Assembly (NCBI GenBank): GCA_017615835.1
Contig: JAFZZI010000016.1
Coordinates: 1-64,000, forward strand
Direction of reading: 5' to 3'
DNA: 64,000 nt
Source of the DNA: Bacteroidaceae bacterium
GTDB taxonomy: Bacteria; Bacteroidota; Bacteroidia; Bacteroidales; Bacteroidaceae
Position numbers and translations under genes: made by a program. The notes under the pieces are model-generated. The model had not been told where the DNA came from and ran no database searches. It worked only from the letters and a program-made list of their open reading frames with translations. This document shows positions 45,948 to 54,415 of this stretch, in pieces (within the stretch, counting starts at the first letter, position 1; each line of letters begins with the position of its first letter).

Positions 45948-46857
45948 TGTTCTTCTTGTCTGTCGTCCAGCCTTCGCGCAGACTCAGCCCACAGGGACTG
46001 CCGGTGAAAAGCGTTCCGGCCTCCTGGTTGCCTTTTAACTGCCATTTGAGCCAGGCACAGGCCACTATGCCGAATTCACCTCCGTTGGGATTCGTATAGG
46101 TACCTCCATGCCCTACATTGAAATTGCAGACGAATGCAGGAATCTTCTCCAGACGCTTGAAGTCGTCCATTCCGTTCTCATATGCTATGTCGGTCGGACC
46201 GCCCAGAATATAGAGCATCGGAACCTTAATTTTGTTGAGATCCTCCTTCGGAATGTTCGGCATTCCACCCATCATGCTTCCGCCGCCGTTGTTGAACAGA
46301 CCGCTGTTGCATATCATTACAGTCTTGATGCGCGGGTCGGCACTTACCTGATATGCCTGCAAACCGCCGCACGACATTCCTGCCGCAGCTACATTCTTCA
46401 AGTCAATCTTGCCGTAGTACTGGCTGGTCTTGTCGGCATTCTGGGCAGTAATCCAATCGAGTGCATCAAGCAGTTGCGACTGGGCACCCTGCGGCCTGTT
46501 GCCGCCACCCATGCCGCCTCCGAAGCCTCCACCCTGTCCCGTGGGCATCGGACCGATGGCAATTACGATGAATCCCTGCGATGCTATCTCGTTCAGGAAG
46601 TTGATATGTCCGCTCGGAGAGTTGGCACAACCGCCGTTACCCCACACCAGCACCGGCAGCGGATTGCTCTTGCTGAACTGGCTCAAGTCCTGAGGGCGAA
46701 AGATGGTATGTGTCGGAAGTGACTCATCACCCACCATAATTGCCTTGTAATCACCCGAACCGCCATTATCAAAAGTGCGGCTCTCTGTCTCTTTCGCCTG
46801 AAGGCCACCGCACAATACCAGCGCAGCAGCCAAAACCATAACTCTCGAAATCTCCAT
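45940..46857 (-). CDS. Secreted alpha/beta hydrolase, paralogue 1
   Basis: From ATG 46857 the product has 305 residues with a signal peptide (MEISRVMVLAAALVLCGGLQA). The nucleophile elbow is GMSCGG, and the acid and His would be in GGPTDIAYENGMDD and NVGHGGTY. A glycine-rich insert (GQGGGFGGGMGGGNRP) is present. It is closely related to the divergent gene at 47014-47913, sharing FRPQDLSQFSKSNPLPVLVWGNG and ending in the identical LREGWTTDKKNIP. Relatives are annotated as chlorophyllase or PET-hydrolase-like; the substrate is unknown. An upstream ATG at 46878 is less likely because signal-peptide geometry fits 46857. Confidence 0.83.
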   Translation of the reverse strand: MEISRVMVLAAALVLCGGLQAKETESRTFDNGGSGDYKAIMVGDESLPTHTIFRPQDLSQFSKSNPLPVLVWGNGGCANSPSGHINFLNEIASQGFIVIAIGPMPTGQGGGFGGGMGGGNRPQGAQSQLLDALDWITAQNADKTSQYYGKIDLKNVAAAGMSCGGLQAYQVSADPRIKTVMICNSGLFNNGGGSMMGGMPNIPKEDLNKIKVPMLYILGGPTDIAYENGMDDFKRLEKIPAFVCNFNVGHGGTYTNPNGGEFGIVACAWLKWQLKGNQEAGTLFTGSPCGLSLREGWTTDKKNIP

Positions 46858-47013
46858 AACTGTCAATATTTGTAACAATGAATACTACACATCAATATCA
46901 CGGACTCAAAATTATCAAACTTTTCCAGAAAAACTCACAAGTAATAAAAAAGAGATGTAATTTTACAAGACTTCTGACAATCGGGAATTTTTACTCAAAA
47001 ACAAAAACTGAAT

Positions 47014-47913
47014 ATGAAAGGAATCAAGTTATTTGCCCTTGCATTGGCAGCAGTGCTGGGCAGTTGCACACAGGCAGTCAATAACGAAGTCGGCAGCAGG
47101 ATCATAGAGAACGGCGGTTCAGGCCCATATAAGGCAATCATGGCCAGCGATTCGACACTGGCCACGCACACGGTCTTCCGTCCTCAGGACTTGAGCCAGT
47201 TCAGCAAGAGCAATCCGCTGCCGGTGCTGGTATGGGGCAACGGAGCCTGCACCAACTCGCCGTGGGAACACCTGAACTTCCTGAACGAAATTGCATCCAA
47301 CGGATTCCTCGTCGTTGCAATAGGGCCGATGCCGGCCGAAGGACAGCGCGGCAGCGGCCGTTCCGAGTCGAAAGGGCTTAAAGACGCAATGGACTGGGCC
47401 ATCGCACAGAACGCTGACAAGACCAGCCAGTACTACGGCAAACTTGACCTCGGCAACATCGCTGCAGCCGGAATGTCGTGCGGAGGCCTTCAGACACTCG
47501 ACATCGCCAAGGACGAGCGTCTCAAGACCATGATGATATGCAACAGCGGACTCTTCAAAGCCAGCAATGCCGGCAGCGCTGTCCCGGGGATGCCAATGCC
47601 TGCCAAAGAGAGTCTCAAAGATATACACACCCCCATCATATATATACTGGGCGGCCCCACAGACATAGCCTATGAAAACGGCATGGACGACTTCAACAAT
47701 ATAAACAATGTTCCTGCTTTCGCCTGCAACTTCAACGTGGGCCACGGAGGCACCTACTCACAGCCATTCGGAGGCGAATTCGCCGTTGTGGCCACTGCAT
47801 GGCTCAAATGGCAGCTCAAGGGCGATCAGGAAGCAGGAGCATTCTTCACCGGCAATCCCTGCGGACTGAGCCTGCGCGAAGGCTGGACAACCGACAAGAA
47901 GAACATTCCCTAA
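47014..47913 (+). CDS. Alpha/beta hydrolase lipoprotein, paralogue 2
   Basis: The 299-residue product has a lipobox (VLGSC, Cys18), so unlike its paralogue it is lipid-anchored. It shares the GMSCGG elbow, the GGPTDIAYENGMDDF stretch and the C-terminal LREGWTTDKKNIP with the divergent neighbour, but lacks the glycine-rich insert. The two arose by a local inverted duplication. A TAATTTTA sequence about 60 bp upstream resembles a -7 box with one mismatch. A good terminator follows at 47957-47992. Confidence 0.85.
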   Translation: MKGIKLFALALAAVLGSCTQAVNNEVGSRIIENGGSGPYKAIMASDSTLATHTVFRPQDLSQFSKSNPLPVLVWGNGACTNSPWEHLNFLNEIASNGFLVVAIGPMPAEGQRGSGRSESKGLKDAMDWAIAQNADKTSQYYGKLDLGNIAAAGMSCGGLQTLDIAKDERLKTMMICNSGLFKASNAGSAVPGMPMPAKESLKDIHTPIIYILGGPTDIAYENGMDDFNNINNVPAFACNFNVGHGGTYSQPFGGEFAVVATAWLKWQLKGDQEAGAFFTGNPCGLSLREGWTTDKKNIP

Positions 47914-47956
47914 ACTACAAACGATCTGACCGGTCAGACCTTCAGCACAACAACCC

Positions 47957-47992
47957 GAAAGCCCGGACAGTCACGTCACGGGCTTTCTTTTA
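47957..47992 (+). terminator. Rho-independent terminator after the lipoprotein hydrolase
   Basis: GAAAGCCCG (47957-47965) pairs perfectly with CGGGCTTTC (47979-47987), followed by TTTTATT. It lies 43 bp after the stop. Confidence 0.85.
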
Positions 47993-48180
47993 TTCGGCAG
48001 ATTATGACTCTGTGCACAACACAAACACAATAATAATTAGGTACGCGCGCGCGTAGGAAAAGACCCATATCTGAATAAAAAAAGACCCATATCTTTTCAG
48101 ATTCAGTTGTCTGACCCTCCTGAAACACATCCGGACACCACCCATTTTTACACACTGAGTGTATCCAAAATGACAATTAA
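47993..48180. other. Non-coding stretch with CG palindrome and direct repeat
   Basis: No gene is seen. TACGCGCGCGCGTA (48042-48055) is a perfect 14-base palindrome of alternating purine and pyrimidine. AGACCCATATCT is repeated at 48061-48072 and 48083-48094, 22 bp apart. Neither has a known function here. Confidence 0.5.
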
Positions 48181-48212
48181 TTTGCTGTAACACAGAACTT
48201 TGATTATATTTG
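48181..48212 (+). promoter_or_regulatory. Full consensus promoter upstream of a small ORF
   Basis: TTTG (48181-48184), 20 bp, then TATATTTG (48205-48212) match the Bacteroidetes -33/-7 consensus without error. A transcript would start near 48219 and run through a bulged hairpin (48266-48286, TATA-CCAA/TTGG-TATA) to the 37-codon ORF at 48339. Confidence 0.7.
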
Positions 48213-48338
48213 AAGTTGAAACCGCAGAAGCAAAGTCCATTACAAAGTCGTTTGAAGAATTATTTTATAGCCAAACCGTTGGTATAGCACTCTTTTTGTC
48301 TCAACTTTGTACTTGATTTATCAATTAAATACAATTTT

Positions 48339-48452
48339 ATGGACAAGAGATTAACTTTGGTCAGTGTCGAACCGCTGCGACGGCCTCACCGTCAGGCCTG
48401 TATGCACAAGGTGAGTCTCAAACCCTGTACACTAAAGGGAAAAGTCCGGTAA
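48339..48452 (+). CDS. Possible 37-residue basic peptide
   Basis: ATG at 48339 opens 37 codons ending in TAA at 48450-48452. The peptide begins MDKRLTLVSVEPLRRPHRQA, is rich in Arg, Lys and His and has two Cys (21 and 30). It has no membrane segment and no family I recognise. It is the first ATG ORF I identified in the predicted transcript, with a ~120-nt leader. Support is the perfect promoter; against it is the short length. The transcript could equally be a non-coding RNA. Confidence 0.35.
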   Translation: MDKRLTLVSVEPLRRPHRQACMHKVSLKPCTLKGKVR

Positions 48453-48484
48453 CGCACACTTACACCCGTAATAACTTAATAATT

Positions 48485-48540
48485 AGGGGTTTTCCCCTGA
48501 AAGAATAGGGATTTTACCCGAACAGAGGATTTTTGCCGTA
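48485..48540. repeat. Three degenerate hairpin-like repeats
   Basis: GGGGTTTTCCCC (48486-48497), GGGATTTTACCC (48508-48519) and GGATTTTTGCC (48527-48537) recur about every 20 bp, each a short dyad around a T-run followed by an A-rich stretch. They lie between the small ORF and the end of the convergent U32 gene and may end transcription from one or both sides. Confidence 0.4.
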
Positions 48541-48556
48541 ATAGATTTGAATAGGA

Positions 48557-50434
48557 CTAATGACATGACTTGTCCGCACGCACACGCATGAGGCAATTGC
48601 GGCAGTCGAATTCGAGACGGAAGGTACGGCCGTCTGCCGACCTGAGGATGTATGGTTCGGGATATGGTGAGCGGGAACCGCCACGCTTAGTACACCATCC
48701 CATCGCAAACCTGATGCAATGGCGACAATACATGAGGACAGCGCAATCGGTATGGCTCAACTCGTAAGCATCGTCAACTGACAGGACACCATGTTCCTGA
48801 TAGAAGGCTTTGGCCTGACTGTTCATGACATTACCTAAATAAGAGAGTGTTTTTTCAGGGTATTGTAGTCCGGAAGCAGGTTCGCGCCTTGGAGGCACAC
48901 TATGACTGTCCATGCGCAGGCCCAGGAGTTTCTCAACGGCATCTCGCCTCAGAGCAGTGAGCAGGGAAGAGGGGACGAACAGGCCGGAATCCATCATGAT
49001 CTCAACTCTGTCAGTCTCAAATATTGTACCACCCAGTTTTGACAGTTGCAAACGGATATTGTCAGCCTGGGGAGTGCGTGCTGTCTGATGCGGGAAAGGC
49101 AGTTCGGCCACGGCAACATTTCCGTCACAGTCAGTAAGGCTGACTTTGAAGCCTTCTGAAGTATCACTGAACGAGATACTGACAGGTATGTGCCTTTCAG
49201 CCGTGTCTCCGGCAAGTTTCTTCTCGAAAAGGCTGTCGTAATTACGGAAGAGCCGGACTCCTTTGGGTATCTGGAGATTTTTTCCTGCGCCGTGATAAGG
49301 GTAGATACGGTTGGCTTCGACCTTGTTGATGCGAAAGCCCTGCAACGTTCCGCTACTGTCAACATAGCACAGACCGTCGCCATTGCGTATCTCAATATCA
49401 CCTTGCACTGCAATCCATCCGTGGCCGGCTTGGCTGACTGTTCCGACCGGCAGGCCCGTCGATTTGGGAGTGTTGAACTGCCAGATACCGTCTGTACGGC
49501 CGTGGAGGAAGTAATCGGTGAAGCCGCGGTTGAAACTTTTCCGGATATCGGGAGTGAAGCTGTAATGAACAATGCCAGACGAGGCCCGTTTCAGGTCACT
49601 ACGGTTACTAAGAATGGTGTCGAGCCTCTGGCTATAGGCGGCCGTGACGTTCTTTACATATGGAGCATCCTTCAGGCGCCCCTCAATCTTGAACGAAGTT
49701 ACTCCTGCATCGGCCAGTTCCTCAAGGTAGTCCAGACGATTCATGTCCTTGAGCGAAAGGAGGTGTTTTCTGAGGGCTATGGTATGTCCGTCTGCATCTG
49801 TAAGGTCGAAGGGAAGACGACAGAACTGGGCGCACTCGCCACGGTTGGCACTGCGTCGGAAACAGTATTCGGAAGCATAGCACTGACCGCTGTAACTGAC
49901 GCACAATGCGCCATGCACAAAGCACTCCAGCTCGACGTCCGGACATGCTTCGTGAATGGCTCTTATCTCCTGAATCTGCAACTCGCGGGCCAAAACCACT
50001 CGCGAGAAACCGCAAGCGGCGAGAAAACGGACTTTCTCAACGGAACGGACATCCATCTGGGTGCTGGCGTGAAGTGCAATCGGAGGCAACTCCATTCGAA
50101 GCAATGCGGTGTCCTGAACAAGTATGGCATCGACACCTATGTCGTAAAGTTGCCGGACAAGTTTCGCTGTGTCGGCAAGTTCAGAATCCTTGAGGATGGT
50201 GTTTACGGTTACATAGACTCTTGCACCGAAAGGATGTGCAAAACTGACCAGGGCTGCTATGTCTTCAAGGCTATTGCCGGCTGAGGCGCGGGCACCGAAA
50301 CGTGTGGCGCCGATGTAAACAGCATCGGCACCATGTTTCACGGCCTCCAGACCGCACTCTAAGTTGCGGGCCGGAGACAACAGCTCAAGTGGTCTTGCGC
50401 TCACTGAGCCATCAGGAACGCCAAGCCGGTTCAC
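48557..50434 (-). CDS. U32-family peptidase-like protein (RlhA-type rRNA hydroxylation)
   Basis: This 625-residue protein has the U32 core near its N-terminus (LELLSPARNLECGLEAVKHGADAVYIGATRFGARA). It continues with ELECFVHGALCVSYSGQCYASEY and RGECAQFCR, whose cysteines would bind an iron-sulfur cluster. A second half is of the DUF3656 type. Length and layout match RlhA (YdcP), which makes 5-hydroxycytidine in 23S rRNA, more than the shorter tRNA hydroxylase TrhP. Such enzymes use prephenate. It starts 6 nt after the M13 protease stop and is last in a four-gene minus operon. Confidence 0.82.
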   Translation of the reverse strand: MNRLGVPDGSVSARPLELLSPARNLECGLEAVKHGADAVYIGATRFGARASAGNSLEDIAALVSFAHPFGARVYVTVNTILKDSELADTAKLVRQLYDIGVDAILVQDTALLRMELPPIALHASTQMDVRSVEKVRFLAACGFSRVVLARELQIQEIRAIHEACPDVELECFVHGALCVSYSGQCYASEYCFRRSANRGECAQFCRLPFDLTDADGHTIALRKHLLSLKDMNRLDYLEELADAGVTSFKIEGRLKDAPYVKNVTAAYSQRLDTILSNRSDLKRASSGIVHYSFTPDIRKSFNRGFTDYFLHGRTDGIWQFNTPKSTGLPVGTVSQAGHGWIAVQGDIEIRNGDGLCYVDSSGTLQGFRINKVEANRIYPYHGAGKNLQIPKGVRLFRNYDSLFEKKLAGDTAERHIPVSISFSDTSEGFKVSLTDCDGNVAVAELPFPHQTARTPQADNIRLQLSKLGGTIFETDRVEIMMDSGLFVPSSLLTALRRDAVEKLLGLRMDSHSVPPRREPASGLQYPEKTLSYLGNVMNSQAKAFYQEHGVLSVDDAYELSHTDCAVLMYCRHCIRFAMGWCTKRGGSRSPYPEPYILRSADGRTFRLEFDCRNCLMRVRADKSCH

Positions 50435-50440
50435 CGCAGA

Positions 50441-52465
50441 TTACCAGATCTTGGCACGATTGGCAGGAGCGATGTACAGCGAGTCGCCTTCCTGCACGTT
50501 GAATGCCTCGTACCAGGCATCGATATGGGGAAGGGTGCCGTTGACACGCCAGTATGCAAGGGAATGAGGATCACTCATGGTCAGAGTGCGGATGTTCTCT
50601 TCGCGGATATGGCTGGCCCAGACACCGGCATATGCCAAGAAGAAGCGCTGTTCGGGAGTGAAGCCGAGTTTGTTCTCAAGCGGAGCGTCCTTGGTGGCAT
50701 TCTTGAAAGCCTGATAGGCTACCATCAGACCTCCATGGTCGGCAATATTCTCACCCTGGGTGAGCGAACCGTTGGCATGCAGGCCAGGAAGCACCTCTAT
50801 TCCGTCGAAGTAATCAATTATTACCTGAACCCTCTCCTTGAACATCTCAGCATCTTCAGGAGTCCACCAGTCGGCGAAGTTGCCTTCCTTGTCGAACTGA
50901 CGACCCTGGTCATCAAATCCGTGGGTCATCTCATGGCCGATGACGACACCTATGGCCCCATAATTGAATGCGTCGTCGGCATTCATGTCAAAGAAAGGAT
51001 ACTGGAGGATGCCGGCAGGGAAACAAATTTCGTTTGTGGTGGGATTGTAGTAGGCGTTCACAGTCTGCGGGGTCATGTGCCACTCGGTATTGTCAACCGG
51101 CTTCTTGAATTTTTTCTCGATTTCGTCCTGCCAGAAGAACTTGTGGGCGGCAACGGAATTCTCATACAGGGTCTTAGACGGGTCGATGACCAGTTTTGAG
51201 TAATCCTGCCACTTGTCAGGGTAGCCCACCTTAACATAGAATGCGTCGAGTTTTTCGTGTGCCTTGGCCTTGGTTTCGGCACTCATCCATTCCTGGTCAT
51301 CAATGCGCTGGCCGAGAGCAATCTGCAAATTCCTGACAAGCTGTTCCATGCGGGCCTTGGCTGCTGCGGGGAAGTGCTTCTCAACATAAAGCTGGCCGAT
51401 AGCCTCGCCCATCCAGCCACTCACCGTGCTGGTGGCACGCTTCCACATCGGTCTCTGCTCCTTTTGTCCGTTCAGGATACGGCCGTAGAAATCGAAGTTT
51501 GCTTCGTCAAGCTCAGTGGTAAGGGCCGACGCATTGGAATCGATAATCTGCCATTCCATAAGTGCCTTCAGATCTTCGAGAGGCTGACCGGCCAGAATGG
51601 CCTCAACCTCATGAATGGGCTCGGGCTGGCCGACGTCAACAAAATCTACGCCGTCCAGGCCAAGGATACCGAAAAACTGATCCCAGTCTATACCCTTGTA
51701 TTCTTTCTTGAGGTCCGAGTATGCAGTCTTGTGATAGTTCGAAGCAGGGTCGCGCAACTCGACACGGCTATAGGACTTGCGTGCTATGCGGGTTTCGACT
51801 TTCATGACGGACTCCATCTTGGCCCTTGCAACTTTATCGTCATAACCGAAGAGTTTGAACATGCGGACAATGTGCTCCTTAAAGGCTTCGCGAATCTTAA
51901 CGGTGGCCTCATCATCATCAAGATAGTATTCCTTCTGACCCAAAGACAGACCACCCTGCCCTATGCTGACAATGTTCATCTTGCTGTCCATCATATCTGC
52001 ACCGATACCTACACCGAACAAGCCTCCGACACCATACGGGTCAAGTTCGGTCATTTCCTTCATAATCTCCTTGCGGTCGGAAATGGCATTGATTCTGTCC
52101 AGATATGGTCTGAGTACGTCAAGGCCTTCCTTGTCGCGGCGTATGGTATCCATCGTCAGCTTATACAGGTCGGCTATCTTCTGGGCATTTGAACCATACT
52201 CGTTTTCAGCCGCTACTATGCTGTCGATGAGTTCCTTCAGTTGCTCGCGGTTGTCCTCGGCAAGTTTGTCGAAACTGCCATAGCGGGAGTACTCATCGCC
52301 CATGGGATTTTTTACCATCCAGCCGCCGTCAGCAAACTGGTAGAAATTGTCACCCGGACGTGCTGTCTGGTCCAGGTTTTCCAACTTGATTCCTGCATCC
52401 ATCTTCTTTTCTGTGCAAGCGACTGCCGCCAGGGCCACAGCCGCAATGAAAAACAACTTCTTCAT
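50441..52465 (-). CDS. pepO: M13-family zinc endopeptidase lipoprotein
   Basis: This 674-residue neprilysin-like oligopeptidase has a lipobox (AAVAC, Cys17), so it is envelope-anchored. The zinc site is IGHEMTHGFDDQG near 510, with the third ligand Glu in ENIADHGG near 570. NAYYNPTTNEICFPAGILQ and the C-terminal SPR-like region match PepO. It would degrade peptides in the periplasm or outside. It lies 18 nt after the ABC-F gene and 6 nt before the U32 gene. Confidence 0.93.
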   Translation of the reverse strand: MKKLFFIAAVALAAVACTEKKMDAGIKLENLDQTARPGDNFYQFADGGWMVKNPMGDEYSRYGSFDKLAEDNREQLKELIDSIVAAENEYGSNAQKIADLYKLTMDTIRRDKEGLDVLRPYLDRINAISDRKEIMKEMTELDPYGVGGLFGVGIGADMMDSKMNIVSIGQGGLSLGQKEYYLDDDEATVKIREAFKEHIVRMFKLFGYDDKVARAKMESVMKVETRIARKSYSRVELRDPASNYHKTAYSDLKKEYKGIDWDQFFGILGLDGVDFVDVGQPEPIHEVEAILAGQPLEDLKALMEWQIIDSNASALTTELDEANFDFYGRILNGQKEQRPMWKRATSTVSGWMGEAIGQLYVEKHFPAAAKARMEQLVRNLQIALGQRIDDQEWMSAETKAKAHEKLDAFYVKVGYPDKWQDYSKLVIDPSKTLYENSVAAHKFFWQDEIEKKFKKPVDNTEWHMTPQTVNAYYNPTTNEICFPAGILQYPFFDMNADDAFNYGAIGVVIGHEMTHGFDDQGRQFDKEGNFADWWTPEDAEMFKERVQVIIDYFDGIEVLPGLHANGSLTQGENIADHGGLMVAYQAFKNATKDAPLENKLGFTPEQRFFLAYAGVWASHIREENIRTLTMSDPHSLAYWRVNGTLPHIDAWYEAFNVQEGDSLYIAPANRAKIW

Positions 52466-52483
52466 ATATGTAACATTAAAAAA

Positions 52484-54406
52484 CTATGATTCCATCTCCA
52501 TCATGGCTGCCTCCCACTCCTGCTCGGCCTTTGCAAGGTCTTCCTGTAATTTGCCGTAAGCGGCGAACATTTCGTTGTTCTGAGCTCCGGAAGGTGTAGA
52601 AAGCCATCCTTCAATCTCCTTCAGTTCTGCTGATATATTGTTCAACCTCTTTTCTGCATCGTCAACACGCTTCTGAAGCCTGCGCCGTTCGCGTTCCTGA
52701 CGCTTGCGCTGTTCATAGTCATCCTTGCCGGCAGCTGACTTGAACGGCTGCACGGGCTGGGCAGGGCCACCCTTCATGCGCCCGATATCGGCCAGGGAAT
52801 CAATATTTCGGCTGCGCAGGAAGTCGTAGATACCGCCAATATGGCCTATTACCTTTCCATCGGTGAACTCATATACTTTGCAGACCAGGCCATCAAGGAA
52901 CTCCCGGTCATGGCTTACCAGAATGACTGTGCCATTGAATGCCATTATAGCCTCTTTCAGGACATCTTTCGACGCCATGTCAAGGTGGTTGGTCGGTTCG
53001 TCGAGTATCAGCAGATTGACAGGCGAAAGAAGAAGCCGTATCATTGCAAGACGGCTTCGCTCGCCGCCTGAAAGCACTTTTACCTTTTTCCGGCTCTCCT
53101 CGCCGCCGAACATGAATGCTCCCAGGATGTCGTTGATTTTTGTACGGATATCACCGACAGCAACTCTGTCTATTGTATCGTAAACGGTAAGTTCGTCATC
53201 AAGCAACTGTGCCTGATTCTGTGCGTAGTACCCAATCTGAACGTTATGGCCAATCTTCAGTGTACCGTCAAAGGGAATCTCTCCCATGATGCACTTGACA
53301 AGTGTTGACTTTCCCTCACCGTTGCGTCCGACAAAGGCGACCTTCTCTCCCCTCTTGATGGTCATCTCGACTCCGCTGAACACGGTATGACTGCCATAGC
53401 TCTTGGCTACTCCGTCACAGATAACGGGATAGTCACCGCTTCGTTGTGCAGGGGGGAACTTCAGCCGCATGGCTTTGTTGTCAATGCCGTCAATCTCAAT
53501 AGGCACTATCTTTTCAAGAGCCTTGATACGGCTCTGAACCTGAACTGCCTTGGTAGGTTTGTAGCGGAAGCGTTCAATGAACTCTTTTGCATCGGCAATT
53601 TCTTTCTGTTGGTTCTCATACGCCCGAAGCTGTTGCTCGCGCCTTTCAGCACGTAATTTCACGAACTCGTCGTACCGGACCTTGTAGTCGTAAATCCTAC
53701 CGCAAGAGATTTCAATTGTCCGGGTGGTAACGTTGTTGATGAATGCCCTGTCATGGCTGACCAGTACTACAGCCCGTCCACGTTGTGCAAGAAACTGCTC
53801 GAGCCACTGGATACTCTCAATGTCAAGGTGGTTGGTCGGCTCGTCGAGCAACAATATGTCAGGCTGACTAAGTAGTAGTTTAGCCAGTTCGACACGCATC
53901 CTCCACCCGCCGCTGAACTCACTGGTAGGACGGTCGAAATCTGTCCTGAGAAAGCCCAGTCCAAGCAGGGTCTGCTCAAGTTCTGCCTGACAATTGCCCT
54001 CGCCCATCATGTTCAGTCGCTCGCTCTCACGGGTGAAGCGATCAAGCAGTGCCCGATATTCAGACGAATCGTAATCGGTACGTTCAACTATCTGCCGGTT
54101 CAGTCCGGCTATTTCGGACTGAAGCCGGTGAATTGCCTCAAAAGCAGTCTCAACCTCCTGTCGCACGCTGCGGCTGTCGGTAAGTTTCATCACCTGGGGC
54201 AGATAACCTACGGTGGTATCCTTAGGTATGGAAACTACTCCAGATGTTGGTTGCTGCAAACCCGCCAGAATCTTCAGCATGGTAGATTTGCCGGCACCAT
54301 TCCTGCCGGTCAAGGCAATACGCTCCTTGTCGTTGATGACAAAGCTTACTCCGCTGAAAAGGGGTTTGGCTGCGAACTCGACCTTGAGGTCTGAGACTGA
54401 AACCAT
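52484..54406 (-). CDS. ABC-F family ATPase (ribosome-associated)
   Basis: The 640-residue protein has two ATP-binding cassettes and no membrane segments. Walker A motifs are GRNGAGKST (about 34-42) and GRNGEGKST (about 365). Signatures are FSGGWRMRVELA and LSGGERSRLA, and both cassettes have LLLDEPTNHLD or LILDEPTNHLD. A basic linker lies between them. The C-terminal coiled coil (about 560-640) is like that of Uup or YdiF. ABC-F proteins bind the ribosomal E site and rescue stalls or give antibiotic protection. A housekeeping Uup/EttA-like role is more likely than resistance, given the operon context. Confidence 0.9.
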   Translation of the reverse strand: MVSVSDLKVEFAAKPLFSGVSFVINDKERIALTGRNGAGKSTMLKILAGLQQPTSGVVSIPKDTTVGYLPQVMKLTDSRSVRQEVETAFEAIHRLQSEIAGLNRQIVERTDYDSSEYRALLDRFTRESERLNMMGEGNCQAELEQTLLGLGFLRTDFDRPTSEFSGGWRMRVELAKLLLSQPDILLLDEPTNHLDIESIQWLEQFLAQRGRAVVLVSHDRAFINNVTTRTIEISCGRIYDYKVRYDEFVKLRAERREQQLRAYENQQKEIADAKEFIERFRYKPTKAVQVQSRIKALEKIVPIEIDGIDNKAMRLKFPPAQRSGDYPVICDGVAKSYGSHTVFSGVEMTIKRGEKVAFVGRNGEGKSTLVKCIMGEIPFDGTLKIGHNVQIGYYAQNQAQLLDDELTVYDTIDRVAVGDIRTKINDILGAFMFGGEESRKKVKVLSGGERSRLAMIRLLLSPVNLLILDEPTNHLDMASKDVLKEAIMAFNGTVILVSHDREFLDGLVCKVYEFTDGKVIGHIGGIYDFLRSRNIDSLADIGRMKGGPAQPVQPFKSAAGKDDYEQRKRQERERRRLQKRVDDAEKRLNNISAELKEIEGWLSTPSGAQNNEMFAAYGKLQEDLAKAEQEWEAAMMEMES

Positions 54407-54415
54407 CCTATGATG

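Noticed and set aside
48542-48549. TAGATTTG as a plus-strand promoter
   Set aside because: It points into the 3' end of the convergent U32 gene with no downstream plus-strand gene and no -33 box noticed.
49190-50284. 364-codon plus-strand frame antisense to the U32 gene
   Set aside because: It is a shadow of a recognised gene, with composition and motifs explained by the opposite strand.
51257-52192. 311-codon plus-strand frame antisense to pepO
   Set aside because: It is a shadow of the M13 protease gene, whose zinc motifs are intact on the minus strand.
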